Positions 35,667 through 45,504 of a DNA stretch of 57,247 nt are shown piece after piece. The DNA comes from Sphingomonas sp. 3P27F8. Its GTDB lineage: Bacteria > Pseudomonadota > Alphaproteobacteria > Sphingomonadales > Sphingomonadaceae. The stretch's first letter is position 1, and every line of letters starts with the position of its first letter. The DNA lies in NCBI RefSeq assembly GCF_005502745.1, contig NZ_SCNL01000019.1, forward strand, positions 1 through 57,247, read 5' to 3'. The position numbers were made by a program, and so were the translations under genes. The notes under the pieces were generated by a model. The model was given only the letters and a program-made list of their open reading frames with translations. It made no database searches and was not told the origin of the DNA.

Positions 35667-38389
35667 TCCGCGTCGCCTGTCGCGGTCGCGTCCGGTGACG
35701 CAGTTTCGGCAATCGCGACCGTCTCGTCCTCTTCACTTTCCTCGATCCGCGCAGCGGAGACGACATGTTCGTCGTTCGCCACGTTGAACAAGCGCACGCC
35801 GGCCGAGCCACGCCCGATCACCCTCAGGTCCGCGAGCGGGATGCGGATCATCTTGGCCTGATCGGTAACGAGCATCAGTTGCTGCGCCTTGGTGGCGCGG
35901 AAGCTCGCGACGACGAGGCCGTTGCGCGCGATATTGTCGATATTGGTGATGCCCTGGCCGCCGCGCCCGGTGCGGCGATACTCATATGCCGACGATAATT
36001 TGCCATAACCGTTGGCGCACAGCGTCAGGATGAATTCCTCCTGCTCGGCGAGATGCGCGAAGCGTTCGTCGTTCATTGCGCGCGGGCTGCGCTCCGGGTC
36101 TTCGCCCTTCCACGGCGCGTGGCGCAGATAATCGTCGCGCTCGTCCTGATCGCGCATGCCGATCTTGTGCAGGATCGACAGCGAGATCACTTCGTCGCCC
36201 GCGGCGAGCCGCATGCCGCGCACGCCGGTGGAGTTGCGGCTCTGGAACTCGCGCACCTCGTTGCCGGCGAAGCGGATCGCCTTGCCCTGCCGGGTGGCGA
36301 GCAGCACGTCGTCCTCCTCGTCCAGCAGCGCGACGCCGATGAGGCGATCATCCTCGTCCTCGCCCTCGAACTTCATCGCAATCTTGCCGTTCGAGGGCAC
36401 GTTGGTGAAGGCGTCCATGCTGTTGCGACGGACGTTGCCCCTGGCGGTGGCAAACATGACGTGGAGCTTGCTCCATTCCGCCTCATCCTCCGGCAACGGT
36501 AGAACGGTGGAGATCGTCTCCCCCTCCGCCAGCGGCAACAGATTGACCATCGGACGCCCGCGTGTGGCCGGCCCTCCCTCGGGCAGCTTCCACACCTTCA
36601 TGCGATAGACCTTGCCGAGCGTGGAGAAGAACAGCACCGGCGTGTGCGTCAATGTGACGAACAATTCGGTGACGACATCCTCATCCTTCGTCGCCATGCC
36701 GCTGCGACCCTTGCCGCCGCGTGCCTGGGCGCGGAACGCCTCCAGCGGGGTGCGCTTGATATAGCCCTGCATGGTCACGGTGACGACCATGTCCTCGCGC
36801 TCGATCAGGTCTTCGTCCTCGATCCCGTCGGCGGCGGCGGCGATCTCGGTGCGGCGCGGATTCGCGAACAGCGCGCGCACCTCAGTCAGCTCGTCGCGCA
36901 TCACCTGATAGAGTTTGACGCGATTGGCGAGGATTTCGAGCAGTTCCGCGATCGAGGCGGCCAGTTGCTCAAGCTCGTTGCCGATCTCGTCCCGGCCCAG
37001 CGCGGTAAGTCGGTGCAAGCGCAGGTCGAGAATCGCGCGAACCTGAGTTTCGCTCAGGCGGTACGTGTCGCCGGTGACCTCGGCGTCAACCGCCTCGACC
37101 AGCCGGATATAGGGGGCGATCTCCGCGATCGGCCATTCGCGTGCGAGCAGCGCGGCGCGCGCCTCGGCCGGGCTGGCCGAGCCACGGATGATCCGCACCA
37201 TCTCGTCCAGATTGGTGACTGCGATGACGAGCCCGAGCAAGATGTGCGCACGGTCGCGCGCCTTGGCCAGCTCGAACTTCGAGCGCCGCGTGATGACGAT
37301 CTCGCGGAACTGGATGAACGACTGGATGATGTCTCGCAGGCCCAGCATTTCGGGCCGTCCGCCACGGATCGCGAGCATGTTCGCGGGGAAGCTCGATTGT
37401 GCCGGGGTGTGCCGCCACAGCTGATTGAGCACCACCTCGGGTGTCGCATCTCGCTTCAGATCGATGACGATGCGCACGCCGAGGCGATTGGATTCGTCGC
37501 GGATATCGCTGACGCCCTCGATCCGCTTGTCCTTGGCGGCTTCGGCGATCTTCTCGACCAGCGCGTTCTTGCCCTGCTGGAAGGGAATTTCGGTAAGCAC
37601 GATCGAGCGGCGATCACCGCGCCCCTCTTCGACCACATGACGCGAACGCACGATGATCGACCCGCGACCGGTCGCATACGCAGAGCGCGCGCCGGATCGG
37701 CCCAGGATGATCGCCCCGGTCGGGAAATCCGGGCCGGGCACGATCTCCATCAATTCCTCGGTGGTGATCGCGCCATTGTCGATATAGGCGAAACACGCGT
37801 CGATCACTTCGCCAAGGTTGTGCGGCGGGATATTGGTCGCCATGCCGACCGCGATGCCGCCCGCGCCGTTGACGAGCAGGTTCGGGAACCGGGCGGGCAG
37901 GACCTGTGGTTCGCTTTCCGAGCCGTCGTAATTGGGCTGGAAATCGACGGTGTCCTTGTCGAGATCGTCGAGCAGGAAATCCGCGATCTTGGCGAGCCGG
38001 GCCTCGGTGTAACGCATCGCGGCCGGCGGATCGGGATCCATCGAGCCGAAATTGCCCTGGCCGTCGATCAGGGGCGCGCGCATCGACCAGTCCTGCGTCA
38101 TGCGCGCCAGGGCATCGTAGATCGCGCTATCGCCGTGCGGGTGATATTTACCGATCACGTCGCCGACGATGCGGGCCGACTTGCGATACGGCCGGTTCCA
38201 CACGAACCCGCTCTCGTTCGCCGAGAACAGGATGCGCCGGTGCACCGGCTTCAGCCCGTCGCGTACATCGGGCAGCGCGCGGGCGACGATCACGCTCATC
38301 GCGTAATCGAGATAGCTCGTCTTCATCTCCTCGACGATGGAGATGGGTGCAATGTCCGAAGGGTCGGCGAGGAGAGTCTCGTCGGTCAA
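35663..38389 (-). CDS. gyrA: DNA gyrase subunit A
   Basis: 908 residues. Catalytic Tyr127 in [10 protein letters not shown]; the quinolone region [15 protein letters not shown] keeps Ser88 and Asp92, the residues of the susceptible type. The GyrA box appears as QARGGKG in [13 protein letters not shown], which separates it from ParC, and the C-terminal beta-pinwheel repeats follow, with an acidic tail ending GDAE. With GyrB it introduces negative supercoils. Long open frames on the other strand here (to 602 codons) are shadows. Confidence 0.98.
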   Translation of the reverse strand: MTDETLLADPSDIAPISIVEEMKTSYLDYAMSVIVARALPDVRDGLKPVHRRILFSANESGFVWNRPYRKSARIVGDVIGKYHPHGDSAIYDALARMTQDWSMRAPLIDGQGNFGSMDPDPPAAMRYTEARLAKIADFLLDDLDKDTVDFQPNYDGSESEPQVLPARFPNLLVNGAGGIAVGMATNIPPHNLGEVIDACFAYIDNGAITTEELMEIVPGPDFPTGAIILGRSGARSAYATGRGSIIVRSRHVVEEGRGDRRSIVLTEIPFQQGKNALVEKIAEAAKDKRIEGVSDIRDESNRLGVRIVIDLKRDATPEVVLNQLWRHTPAQSSFPANMLAIRGGRPEMLGLRDIIQSFIQFREIVITRRSKFELAKARDRAHILLGLVIAVTNLDEMVRIIRGSASPAEARAALLAREWPIAEIAPYIRLVEAVDAEVTGDTYRLSETQVRAILDLRLHRLTALGRDEIGNELEQLAASIAELLEILANRVKLYQVMRDELTEVRALFANPRRTEIAAAADGIEDEDLIEREDMVVTVTMQGYIKRTPLEAFRAQARGGKGRSGMATKDEDVVTELFVTLTHTPVLFFSTLGKVYRMKVWKLPEGGPATRGRPMVNLLPLAEGETISTVLPLPEDEAEWSKLHVMFATARGNVRRNSMDAFTNVPSNGKIAMKFEGEDEDDRLIGVALLDEEDDVLLATRQGKAIRFAGNEVREFQSRNSTGVRGMRLAAGDEVISLSILHKIGMRDQDERDDYLRHAPWKGEDPERSPRAMNDERFAHLAEQEEFILTLCANGYGKLSSAYEYRRTGRGGQGITNIDNIARNGLVVASFRATKAQQLMLVTDQAKMIRIPLADLRVIGRGSAGVRLFNVANDEHVVSAARIEESEEDETVAIAETASPDATATGDAE

Positions 38390-38455
38390 GAATCAGCGCT
38401 TTCGGGTTGTGTCGTTTCGATGACGAACCCTAGCCCAGTGCGGAAGCGCTGACCA

Positions 38456-38481
38456 CCCCCGCGCGCCTGCGCGCGCGGGGG
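38456..38481. terminator. GC-rich stem-loop between a secreted-protein gene and gyrA
   Basis: Perfect 11-bp stem CCCCCGCGCGC / GCGCGCGGGGG with a 4-nt loop, 60 bp after the end of the minus-strand gene at 38541 and 67 bp before gyrA. No T-run on either strand, so termination is only suggested by position. Confidence 0.35.
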
Positions 38482-38540
38482 TGTCGGTGGCCCGAGCGGC
38501 CTTTCTGAAGGCGCCCGGGAGAATGGGCTTCGTCAGGCGG

Positions 38541-38927
38541 TTACTTGCACGCCTTCTTGTTGGCGTTGCCCGCCTTCGAGCAATTGTAGGTGATCGTCTT
38601 GCCCGTCGAGGTCTTGGTCGTGACCATGCGGCCGGCGGGGGCGGCAGCAGTCTTGCGCGCGACGGTGGTCGTCCGTGCGACCGTCGTGGCGGCCGGCTTG
38701 ACGATCGTGGTGTTCCTGGCGGCCACCGTGGTCTTGGGCGCGCCAAACGCCGGCTTCGTCACCGTGGTGGTCTTGGCCGCGACCGTCGTCTTCGCCGCAG
38801 TGGTCTTGGCGGCGGTGGTGGTTTTGACCGCCGTGGTCGCCTTCGCGACGGGCGCCTGCGCATACGCCATCCCGCCCGAGGCGAGCGCGGCGGCGGAAAT
38901 TGCTGCGAGGATCGCGGACTTCATCAT
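38541..38927 (-). CDS. Secreted Thr/Lys/Ala-rich low-complexity protein
   Basis: 128 residues. Signal peptide (KSAILAAISAAALASGGMAYA, cleaved before QAPVAK), then about 80 residues of imperfect short repeats built on AKTTT, VAKTTTV and VARTTTV, and a small C-terminal part TGKTITYNCSKAGNANKKAC with two Cys that could form a disulfide. Very basic. Function unknown; the repeat texture suggests a flexible, surface- or DNA/anion-binding region. ATG at 38927 has GGAG seven nt upstream; a second ATG follows directly. Confidence 0.8.
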   Translation of the reverse strand: MMKSAILAAISAAALASGGMAYAQAPVAKATTAVKTTTAAKTTAAKTTVAAKTTTVTKPAFGAPKTTVAARNTTIVKPAATTVARTTTVARKTAAAPAGRMVTTKTSTGKTITYNCSKAGNANKKACK

Positions 38928-39021
38928 TGCATCACTCCGTTTCGAACGACGTCTGTCGGCGTCGAAGGCCGTAATGCTCCCGCAGGGATCGCCATGTCGT
39001 GACGCGAAGATTAAATATCGG

Positions 39022-39678
39022 TCAGGGAGAGATTTCGGCGCCATCCCAGGAGAAAATACGTCCACTGTCCTGGGGCTTGAGGCCATCGATAACGTCGAGC
39101 AGTTGCACCGCGGCGCGGTCAGGTGCGAATATATCGCGGCCTGACTGGCGAAATGGTTGCGACAATTTGGTATCGACCGTGCCCGGATGAAGCGCTGCGA
39201 CGATGCCGCGATCGTTACGCCGCTTGTCTTCGATCGCCAGCGTGCGGACGAGCTGGTTCAGCGCCGCCTTCGACGCGCGATAGCCATACCAGCCGCCCAG
39301 CCGATTGTCGGAAATGCTGCCGACCCGCGCCGATAGCGCCACGAAAATGCTGCGGCCCGTTCGGGGCATGATCGGCAGGAAATGTTTCGCGACGAGCGCC
39401 GGACCGATCGTGTTGATTGCATATTGCCTGGCCAGCCACACCGGATCGAGATCACGGATCGCCTTTTCCGGCCCGCGCCCGGCCTCATGCAGCAGGCCGG
39501 TCGCGACGATAACCAGCTCCGGCGATCCGGCGCGTGCGGCGGCGCGGGCAATCGTCGTCTCGTCCGTCAGATCGAGTTCGGGTCGAGCGAAGCGCAGGAC
39601 GGTCTCGCCCTCTTCCTCCAGCGCTTCGGCCAGCGCCGCGCCGATGCCGCCCGACGCACCGATGACGACCGCGCTCAC
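39022..39678 (-). CDS. Short-chain dehydrogenase/reductase
   Basis: 218 residues. Classical SDR: AVVIGASGGIGAALAEALEE for NAD(P), the catalytic Ser near ARVGS and YGYRASKAALNQLVRTLA holding YxxxK, then ALHPGTVDTKLSQPF. Resembles C-factor-like (CsgA) SDRs in length. The start is GTG at 39678, overlapping the yaaA stop (GTGA). Confidence 0.9.
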   Translation of the reverse strand: MSAVVIGASGGIGAALAEALEEEGETVLRFARPELDLTDETTIARAAARAGSPELVIVATGLLHEAGRGPEKAIRDLDPVWLARQYAINTIGPALVAKHFLPIMPRTGRSIFVALSARVGSISDNRLGGWYGYRASKAALNQLVRTLAIEDKRRNDRGIVAALHPGTVDTKLSQPFRQSGRDIFAPDRAAVQLLDVIDGLKPQDSGRIFSWDGAEISP

Positions 39679-40421
39679 TGGCGACGGAACGACCAATGGT
39701 CGCCCTCGCTCTCCGCACCGTCAAATACATAGCCATCGCTGTCGAAGCCGCGCATCGCATCGAAATCCGTTATGCGATGCTCCACCAGCCAGCGCGCCAT
39801 CATCCCGCGCGCCTTCTTCGCGTGGAAGCTGATGAACCGCCCGTCGGCCTCGCGGAAATCGACGGTGATTATGCGAACGTCGCGCGGCAGCAATCCATCC
39901 ACCGCCGCCCAATATTCCTGACTGGCGAGGTTCAGCACCACATTCGATCCTTCGGCCAGCAGATCCTGCGCCAGCGCGTCGGCGATACGCTTGCCCCACC
40001 AGTCGGTCAGCTTCTTGCGACGCGGCGCCCAGCGCGTGCCCATCTCGAGCCGGTATGGGCGCATCAGATCCAGCGGGCGCAGCAGGCCGTACAGGCCGGA
40101 AAGCATGCGCAAATGATCCTGCGCGAAGGCTATCGCGGGCTCGTCAAGCGTCGCCGCGTCCAGTCCGGTATAGACGTCGCCGGCGAAGGCACGGATCGCA
40201 GGCCGTTCGGGCAGCGCGTCGAATCCGCGGAACCGCTCGATATTGAGCTGCGCGAGCTTGTCAGAGATGTGCATCAGCTCACCCAGCCGTTTGCGCGACA
40301 TCTTCGCCGCTGCGCCCGCCAGCGTTGCCGCCTCCGCCGCGAACCGCGGGGCGGACGCCTGCATCGGCGGAAGCGGGGTCTGATAGTCCAGCGTCTTGGC
40401 GGGTGAAATGACGGCGATCAT
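39675..40421 (-). CDS. yaaA: Peroxide stress protein YaaA
   Basis: 248 residues, family length (UPF0246). Opening MIAVISPAKTLDYQTPLP and conserved LMHISDKLAQLNIERF, GDVYTGLDA, LSGLYGLLRPLDLMRPYRLE, NLASQEYWAAV and the end FHAKKARGMMARW. In E. coli YaaA limits free iron and protects DNA during peroxide stress. No OxyR-like site was recognised upstream. Confidence 0.95.
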   Translation of the reverse strand: MIAVISPAKTLDYQTPLPPMQASAPRFAAEAATLAGAAAKMSRKRLGELMHISDKLAQLNIERFRGFDALPERPAIRAFAGDVYTGLDAATLDEPAIAFAQDHLRMLSGLYGLLRPLDLMRPYRLEMGTRWAPRRKKLTDWWGKRIADALAQDLLAEGSNVVLNLASQEYWAAVDGLLPRDVRIITVDFREADGRFISFHAKKARGMMARWLVEHRITDFDAMRGFDSDGYVFDGAESEGDHWSFRRQ

Positions 40422-40572
40422 GGTGCCTGCGCCTATCGGGGGAACCGGATGCGTTCAATCCATGTTCAGCGCAGTGACGTCAGGGACGTCGGGTTTCTTG
40501 AACCAACAGGGGCAGCGGAGTAGAGCGGCGCCGGGGCGCCAGCGCGCCTTCCACGATGGAGAGAATGAAGCG

Positions 40573-41853
40573 ATGAAGAGCATGTACCGGGCCGCGATCG
40601 CCGCCGCCCTTCTTTCCGGGGTCGGCAGCGTCGCTTTCGTCGCGCCGGCGTCCGCCAAGGAAAAGAAGGAAGAGGCCGGCAGCAAAGCGCCGCCGCTGAA
40701 GCTCAGCAAGGACGTCCAGCCGCTCGCCGCGAAGGCGCAGGCCGCGCTCCAGGCGAAGGACTATGCCACGGCCGCGCCGCTGATCCAGCAGGTTTCCGCC
40801 GGCGCCAAGAGCGACGACGACAAGTATATCGCCTCGGTGTTCGAGCTTCAGCTCGCCGTCGGCCAGATGCAAGGCGGCCAGATCGATGACAACAAGATCA
40901 AGGGCCCGCTCGACGCGCTGATCGCCAATCCCCGCACGCCGGCTGCCGATCAGGCGCGTTTCAATTACCAGCGCGGCATCATCGCCGCCAATGCCAAGCA
41001 GCCCCAGGAAGCGATCACCTTCTTCCAGCGCGCGCAGCAGCTCGGCTACACCGATCCCAACCTTCCGCTGCAGATGGTCAAGATCAAGATGGAGGGCGGC
41101 GATATCGCCGGCGGCTCCGCCGATCTCCAGAAGGCGATGGATGCGCAGATCGCCGCCGGCCAGAAGCCCGATGAGTCGCTCTATCGCTACGCCATGGCGA
41201 AGACGCTGCAAAAGCGGATGATCCCCGATACGATCGGCTGGATGAAGCGCTACGTGGCCGCTTATCCGACCGCCAAGAACTGGCGCGACATCGCATTCGT
41301 GTACGGCATTCAGCAGGGCAGCGCCGTCACGCTCGACAAGGCGCAGAAGGTGGATCTGTTCCGGCTGCTACGCAAGGAAAAGGCCCTGGCCGACCAGTTT
41401 GATTATGAGATCTACGCGCAATATGCGATCGATCTCGGGCTGCCGAACGAGGGCAAGTCGGTGATCGACGAGGGGCGCGCAGCGGGCAAGCTGCCGGCCG
41501 ACTCGGCAACCGCCAGCGATCTGTATCGCGTCGCCAAGCAGTCGATCGCCAACGAGGGGTCGCTTGATCCGCTCGATGCCAAGGCGAAGGCGGCGGCCAA
41601 CGGCAAGCTCGCCGCGGGCACCGCCGACGCGCATCTCGGCTCGGGGAATTATGCGAAGGCGATTGAGCTGTACAAGGTCGCCCTGCAGAAGGGCGGCGTG
41701 GACGCGGATGCGGTCAACACGCACCTCGGCATCGCGTTGGCGCAGTCCGGCGACACGGCTGGTGCCAAGGCTGCCTTTGAAGCGGTGAAGGGCGCACCGC
41801 GCGCCGATATCGCATCGTTCTGGCTGACCGCGCTTAACACGCCGGCCGCCTGA
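40573..41853 (+). CDS. Secreted tetratricopeptide-repeat protein
   Basis: 426 residues. Signal peptide (YRAAIAAALLSGVGSVAFVA then PASA), then helical repeats of TPR type (AKAQAALQAKDYATAAPLIQ, FNYQRGIIAANAKQPQEAIT, FFQRAQQLGYTDPNLPLQMV, GSGNYAKAIELYKVALQKGG, LGIALAQSGDTAGAKAAFEA). Presumably a periplasmic scaffold; no catalytic domain. The start is the ATG before the signal peptide; the longer frame has no support. A strong bidirectional terminator follows. Confidence 0.88.
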   Translation: MKSMYRAAIAAALLSGVGSVAFVAPASAKEKKEEAGSKAPPLKLSKDVQPLAAKAQAALQAKDYATAAPLIQQVSAGAKSDDDKYIASVFELQLAVGQMQGGQIDDNKIKGPLDALIANPRTPAADQARFNYQRGIIAANAKQPQEAITFFQRAQQLGYTDPNLPLQMVKIKMEGGDIAGGSADLQKAMDAQIAAGQKPDESLYRYAMAKTLQKRMIPDTIGWMKRYVAAYPTAKNWRDIAFVYGIQQGSAVTLDKAQKVDLFRLLRKEKALADQFDYEIYAQYAIDLGLPNEGKSVIDEGRAAGKLPADSATASDLYRVAKQSIANEGSLDPLDAKAKAAANGKLAAGTADAHLGSGNYAKAIELYKVALQKGGVDADAVNTHLGIALAQSGDTAGAKAAFEAVKGAPRADIASFWLTALNTPAA

Positions 41854-41871
41854 GGCGCACGCGATATCGAT

Positions 41872-41906
41872 AAGAAAAGGGCGGCTTCCGGGCCGCCCTT
41901 TTTCTT
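41872..41906. terminator. Bidirectional factor-independent terminator
   Basis: Stem GGGCGGC / GCCGCCC with a short loop, extended by flanking A-run (AAGAAAA) and T-run (TTTTTCTT), so it works for the TPR gene on the plus strand and for the Lrp-type gene ending at 41926 on the minus strand. Confidence 0.92.
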
Positions 41907-41925
41907 CCGCGATCCGAAAATCCTT

Positions 41926-42387
41926 TTACTCGAGAATCGGCACACCCGAAGCGGATTTGGCGCTGCGGATCGTGAGCGACGACTTGACGCTGGCGACATT
42001 GGGCGCGGGCGTCAGATGCGTCGTCAGGAAACGTTGAAAACTCTCCAGATCGGTCGCGACGATCTTGAGCACGAAATCTATCTCGCCATTCAGCATGTGG
42101 CACTCGCGCACCTCCGGTAGCGCGGCGACATGCTCCTCAAAGGCGGACAAGTCCGCCTCTGCCTGGCTTCTGAGGCTCACCATCGCGAAAACGGTGATCG
42201 GAAAACCCAGTTGCGCGGCATCGCAATCCGCATGGTAGCCGCGAATCACGCCCGCCTGCTCCAGCGCGCGGACACGCCGCAGGCACGGTGGGGCCGTCAG
42301 CCCGACGCGGTCTGCCAGTTCGACGTTGGTCATCCGCCCGTCGTCTTGCAGAAACGCCAGGATTTGCCTGTCGATACGGTCGAGCAC
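41926..42387 (-). CDS. Lrp/AsnC family transcriptional regulator
   Basis: 153 residues. AsnC-type helix-turn-helix (LDRIDRQILAFLQDDGRMTN then VELADRVGLTAPPCLRRVRA) and the RAM effector domain (ECHMLNGEIDFVLKIVATDL). The start is GTG at 42387 with GGAG about 6 nt upstream; the frame extends to 42504 without support. It is divergent from the kinase gene at 42576. Amino-acid responsive regulator of unknown target. Confidence 0.88.
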   Translation of the reverse strand: MLDRIDRQILAFLQDDGRMTNVELADRVGLTAPPCLRRVRALEQAGVIRGYHADCDAAQLGFPITVFAMVSLRSQAEADLSAFEEHVAALPEVRECHMLNGEIDFVLKIVATDLESFQRFLTTHLTPAPNVASVKSSLTIRSAKSASGVPILE

Positions 42388-42575
42388 TTCATTCTCCGGC
42401 TGTCGCCAAGCAGCTTCATGGCGATTTCGTTCACGTATCCATAGGAAAATTGCGCCTAAACGCAATTGTCCCACATTGCGACGTGCCGAAATCTGCTGTT
42501 CCACGATCGTCTGATGCAGATTACTCAGGCGATCCCCGGCGGCGAAACGGTCGCCTGCCGGAAAGGATGATATCG

Positions 42576-44264
42576 GTGCGATTCGACGACAGCCTGAAGA
42601 CCGTTCTCGCTGCGGACGCCTCCACGCCCTTCGGCGCGCAGGCGGCGTTCAGGCAGGTTGCCGATCTTCTGGCACGCGGGCGGATCGTAGAGAGCGCCGA
42701 GGTGCTCGATCATTTGCGCGTTTTGCGGGAGCGGGTGCCGCTGTCGGTGCGTGCCGCTGCCGGTCGCTCGCTCGCGCTCGCGGCGCCCTCGGCCGGGCTG
42801 GTCGCGGTGTTTGCCGAAGACGAGCATGCGGTTGCTGCGCCAGTGCTGCGCGCCGCACGCCTTGACGATGCGGCGTGGCGTGCGCTGCTGCCGACGCTTG
42901 GCCCTACGGGACGCGCCGTGCTCCGTCACCGCGCCGATCTGTCGGATGACGTTGCGCGCGCGCTGGACAGCTTTGGACCCGCTGATTTTGCGCTGGGGTA
43001 TGATGGCGAAGAGGCCGCGATGTTGCCGGCGTGCGCCGCCGCCATCGAATCGCTTCCCGCCGAAGCCGTTACCCAACCGTCTGCCCCTCCCGCCGACGTG
43101 CTCGATCTCGAGCCGGCAGTGGCGGCTGGCGGTGGCTTCGAGATCGCGGCGCTGGTTGACCGCATTGCTGCCTTTCGCGAGCTGCATCGCGATCAACAGC
43201 CACTTCCTGCAGGTTCCGGCGATGAAGCGGACGCGGTCGATCGATTCAGCTTCGAGACCGATTCGGCCGGCGTGATTCGCTGGATCGACGCTGCGCCACG
43301 CGCGGCGGTGATCGGAGTCGGCTTCCTCTTGCCTGGCGCCGATGGCCAGCCGCAGGTCGATGGCGTGGCCAGCGGCGCGTTCCGCCACCGTACCGCATTC
43401 AGCGACGCGCGCCTCAATATTGGTGGACGATCGGCGCTCGCGGGGGACTGGCGCATATCCGGCGTGCCGATGTTCGATCCGGCCACTGGCCGCTTTGTCG
43501 GCTTTCGGGGTGCCGCGCGCCGTCCGCGGATCGACGAAGGCGCGATTGGCCGGCGCACCGACGCAAGCGGCATCGAGGGCTTGCGGCGACTGGTCCACGA
43601 ACTGCGCACACCCAGCAATGCAATCGCTGGCTTCTCCGAATTGATTGAGACCGCGATGCTCGGACCCGTTCCCGAGGTCTATCGCGAACGCGCAGCGACC
43701 ATCCGTGCGCATGCGAGCGATCTGGTGGCGGCGATCGAGGATCTCGAACTTGCCGCGCGGCTCGAGGGGAATGCACTGAATCTGCGGGACGAGACGGTGA
43801 TGCTGGCGCCGCTGCTCTCCCGCACACTGAATGATCTCGCGCCATTGGTCAGATTGCGCGATTGCGTGGTCGATCTTGCGCCGGGGCCCGCGGGCATAAC
43901 GCTGGCCTGTGACGAGCGGATTGCCGAGCGCCTGATCGGGCGATTGATCGCCGCGCTGGTGGCCAGCGCCGCTCACGGCGAGCGGCTGACGATTGACGTG
44001 CGCGACGAGGACACCCACGTCGCCATCCAGATTACCCGTCCGCGCGCGCTTGCCGCCGTGCCGGATGCGACCCTGCTGACGCTGGATGCCGAGCGCGAGG
44101 TGGAGATGCCAGGCGCCCCCTTGCTCGGCACCGGATTCTCGATCCGGCTGGCGCGCAACCTCGCGACGGAATTGCGCGGTTCGCTGATGATCGAGGCGGA
44201 GCGCTTGACTCTGCTGCTCCCGACAGGATTGATCGGCGACATGGGGCAGGCCTCGACAAACTGA
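42576..44264 (+). CDS. Histidine kinase with helical N-terminal domain and eroded ATPase domain
   Basis: 562 residues. Residues 1-160 are helical and resemble HEAT/DUF2336-type repeats (VPLSVRAAAGRSLALAAPSA, AEDEHAVAAPVLRAARLDD). A PAS-like domain follows (about 220-315), then a HisKA helix pair with phospho-acceptor His341 in LVHELRTPSNAIAGFSELIE. In the ATPase domain the expected N box is replaced by LIGRLIAALVASAAHG (no Asn), the DxGxG G1 box is absent and only a G2-like LLGTGFSIRLARNLA remains. ATP binding is therefore doubtful. GTG at 42576 has AAAGG 9 nt upstream; ATG at 42567 in frame is the alternative. A polysaccharide deacetylase gene follows after 5 bp. Confidence 0.82.
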   Translation: MRFDDSLKTVLAADASTPFGAQAAFRQVADLLARGRIVESAEVLDHLRVLRERVPLSVRAAAGRSLALAAPSAGLVAVFAEDEHAVAAPVLRAARLDDAAWRALLPTLGPTGRAVLRHRADLSDDVARALDSFGPADFALGYDGEEAAMLPACAAAIESLPAEAVTQPSAPPADVLDLEPAVAAGGGFEIAALVDRIAAFRELHRDQQPLPAGSGDEADAVDRFSFETDSAGVIRWIDAAPRAAVIGVGFLLPGADGQPQVDGVASGAFRHRTAFSDARLNIGGRSALAGDWRISGVPMFDPATGRFVGFRGAARRPRIDEGAIGRRTDASGIEGLRRLVHELRTPSNAIAGFSELIETAMLGPVPEVYRERAATIRAHASDLVAAIEDLELAARLEGNALNLRDETVMLAPLLSRTLNDLAPLVRLRDCVVDLAPGPAGITLACDERIAERLIGRLIAALVASAAHGERLTIDVRDEDTHVAIQITRPRALAAVPDATLLTLDAEREVEMPGAPLLGTGFSIRLARNLATELRGSLMIEAERLTLLLPTGLIGDMGQASTN

Positions 44265-44269
44265 CGACG

Positions 44270-45280
44270 GTGGCATCGCCCGCGATCGTCCCGCGGCGCT
44301 GGCGTGTGCCGCCCCCGGAAGCGGAAACGCTGGTGCGTTGGCCGATCGATTTCGGCGTCCGCTACACCGTGTTCATCGATACCGAGGAGGAGTTCGACTG
44401 GGCTGCTCCTTTCTCGCGTGACGCAGGGACGGTTACCGCACTCGCGGCGTTGCCGGAGGCGCACCGGCGCCTGTCGGACGCGGGAGCGGCGCCTGCGTAT
44501 TTCATCGATTACCCGGTGGCATCCGATCCCGGCGGGGCGGATTTATTGCGGAGCATTCTTTCGGACAATCCTCGCGCTGCGATTGGCGCGCAACTGCATC
44601 CGTGGGTCAATCCGCCGTTCGACGAGCCGCTGTCCTCGGTTGCGTCCTTCGCGGGCAATCTTCCCGGGCGAATGCTTGAGGAAAAGCTTGTGCGGCTGAC
44701 AGGAGCGATCGCCGGTGCGTTCGAGCGCGCGCCGCGCGCCTTTCGTGCCGGTCGATACGGGCTCTCGCCGGAGATGTTCGGGATGCTGGCGCGGCACGGC
44801 TACCAACTGGATAGTTCGGTTCGCCCCGGTTTCGACTATCGCGCTGAAGGCGGCCCGGATTTCACGCATGCCCGCGGTGACGCCTGGCGGGTGTCGGAAA
44901 TGATCGAGTTGCCGCTATCGACCGTCTTTACAGGCGCGCTGCGGAGACACGGCGCGAGGCTTCATGCGCGGCTCGGCGCCGTTCCGCGCGGGCGCGGCCT
45001 GTTCTCCCGCGCCGGTCTGCTCGCGCGCGTGCCGCTGACTCCTGAGGGCGTGCCGTTGAACGACGCGCTCGAGGCGATCGCGATTGCGATCGGGGAAGGC
45101 GCGCGCGTGCTGAATTTCGCTTTTCATTCCCCCTCGCTGGTGCCGGGGAATACGCCGTATGTTCGCGACAGGACGGATCTGGCGCGGTTCTGGCGCTGGT
45201 GGGATCACGTTCTTGACGAACTCGATCGACGTGGCGTGCGTTCCGCTTCCCTGGACGAGGTGATCGCGGCCGCCGGCTGA
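44270..45280 (+). CDS. Polysaccharide deacetylase family protein (WalW-like)
   Basis: 336 residues, GTG start 5 bp after the kinase gene. NodB-like barrel features: YTVFIDTEEEFDWAAPF (metal-site DTEEE), AAPAYFIDYPVA, IGAQLHPWVNPPFDEP (His), FRAGRYGLSPEMFGML and LNFAFHSPSLVPG near the end. There is no signal peptide, so it acts in the cytoplasm or is not a true deacetylase. Tight coupling with the unusual kinase suggests that both serve one envelope or polysaccharide function. Confidence 0.82.
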   Translation: MASPAIVPRRWRVPPPEAETLVRWPIDFGVRYTVFIDTEEEFDWAAPFSRDAGTVTALAALPEAHRRLSDAGAAPAYFIDYPVASDPGGADLLRSILSDNPRAAIGAQLHPWVNPPFDEPLSSVASFAGNLPGRMLEEKLVRLTGAIAGAFERAPRAFRAGRYGLSPEMFGMLARHGYQLDSSVRPGFDYRAEGGPDFTHARGDAWRVSEMIELPLSTVFTGALRRHGARLHARLGAVPRGRGLFSRAGLLARVPLTPEGVPLNDALEAIAIAIGEGARVLNFAFHSPSLVPGNTPYVRDRTDLARFWRWWDHVLDELDRRGVRSASLDEVIAAAG

Positions 45281-45337
45281 ACCACCACCTGCTTGCTCGC
45301 GCAGGGGTTGAGGTCAGGCGCATCGCCGAATGAATGA

Positions 45338-45414
45338 TGGTCGGGGAGAGAGGATTCGAACCTCCGGCCCCTGCCTCCCGAAGGCAGTGCTCTACCAGGC
45401 TGAGCTACTCCCCG
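45338..45414 (-). tRNA. tRNA-Pro (anticodon CGG)
   Basis: Full cloverleaf on the minus strand: acceptor CGGGGAG/CTCCCCG, D arm GCTC...GAGC, anticodon stem CTGCC/GGCAG with loop TTCGGGA giving anticodon CGG (codon CCG), T arm with TTCGAAT, discriminator A and encoded CCA (45338-45340). 77 nt. Confidence 0.97.
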
Positions 45415-45504
45415 ACGGAGTATCGGTCATCGGCCTTTCGGGGGCCTACCGGTCGCTGGAGGCGCGCCTATAGCCAGCGGATTTGGGCTGCGCAAGCTGC
45501 GTAT

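Noticed and set aside
36644..38452. 602-codon plus-strand frame
   Set aside because: Antisense to gyrA, which is unmistakable on the minus strand.
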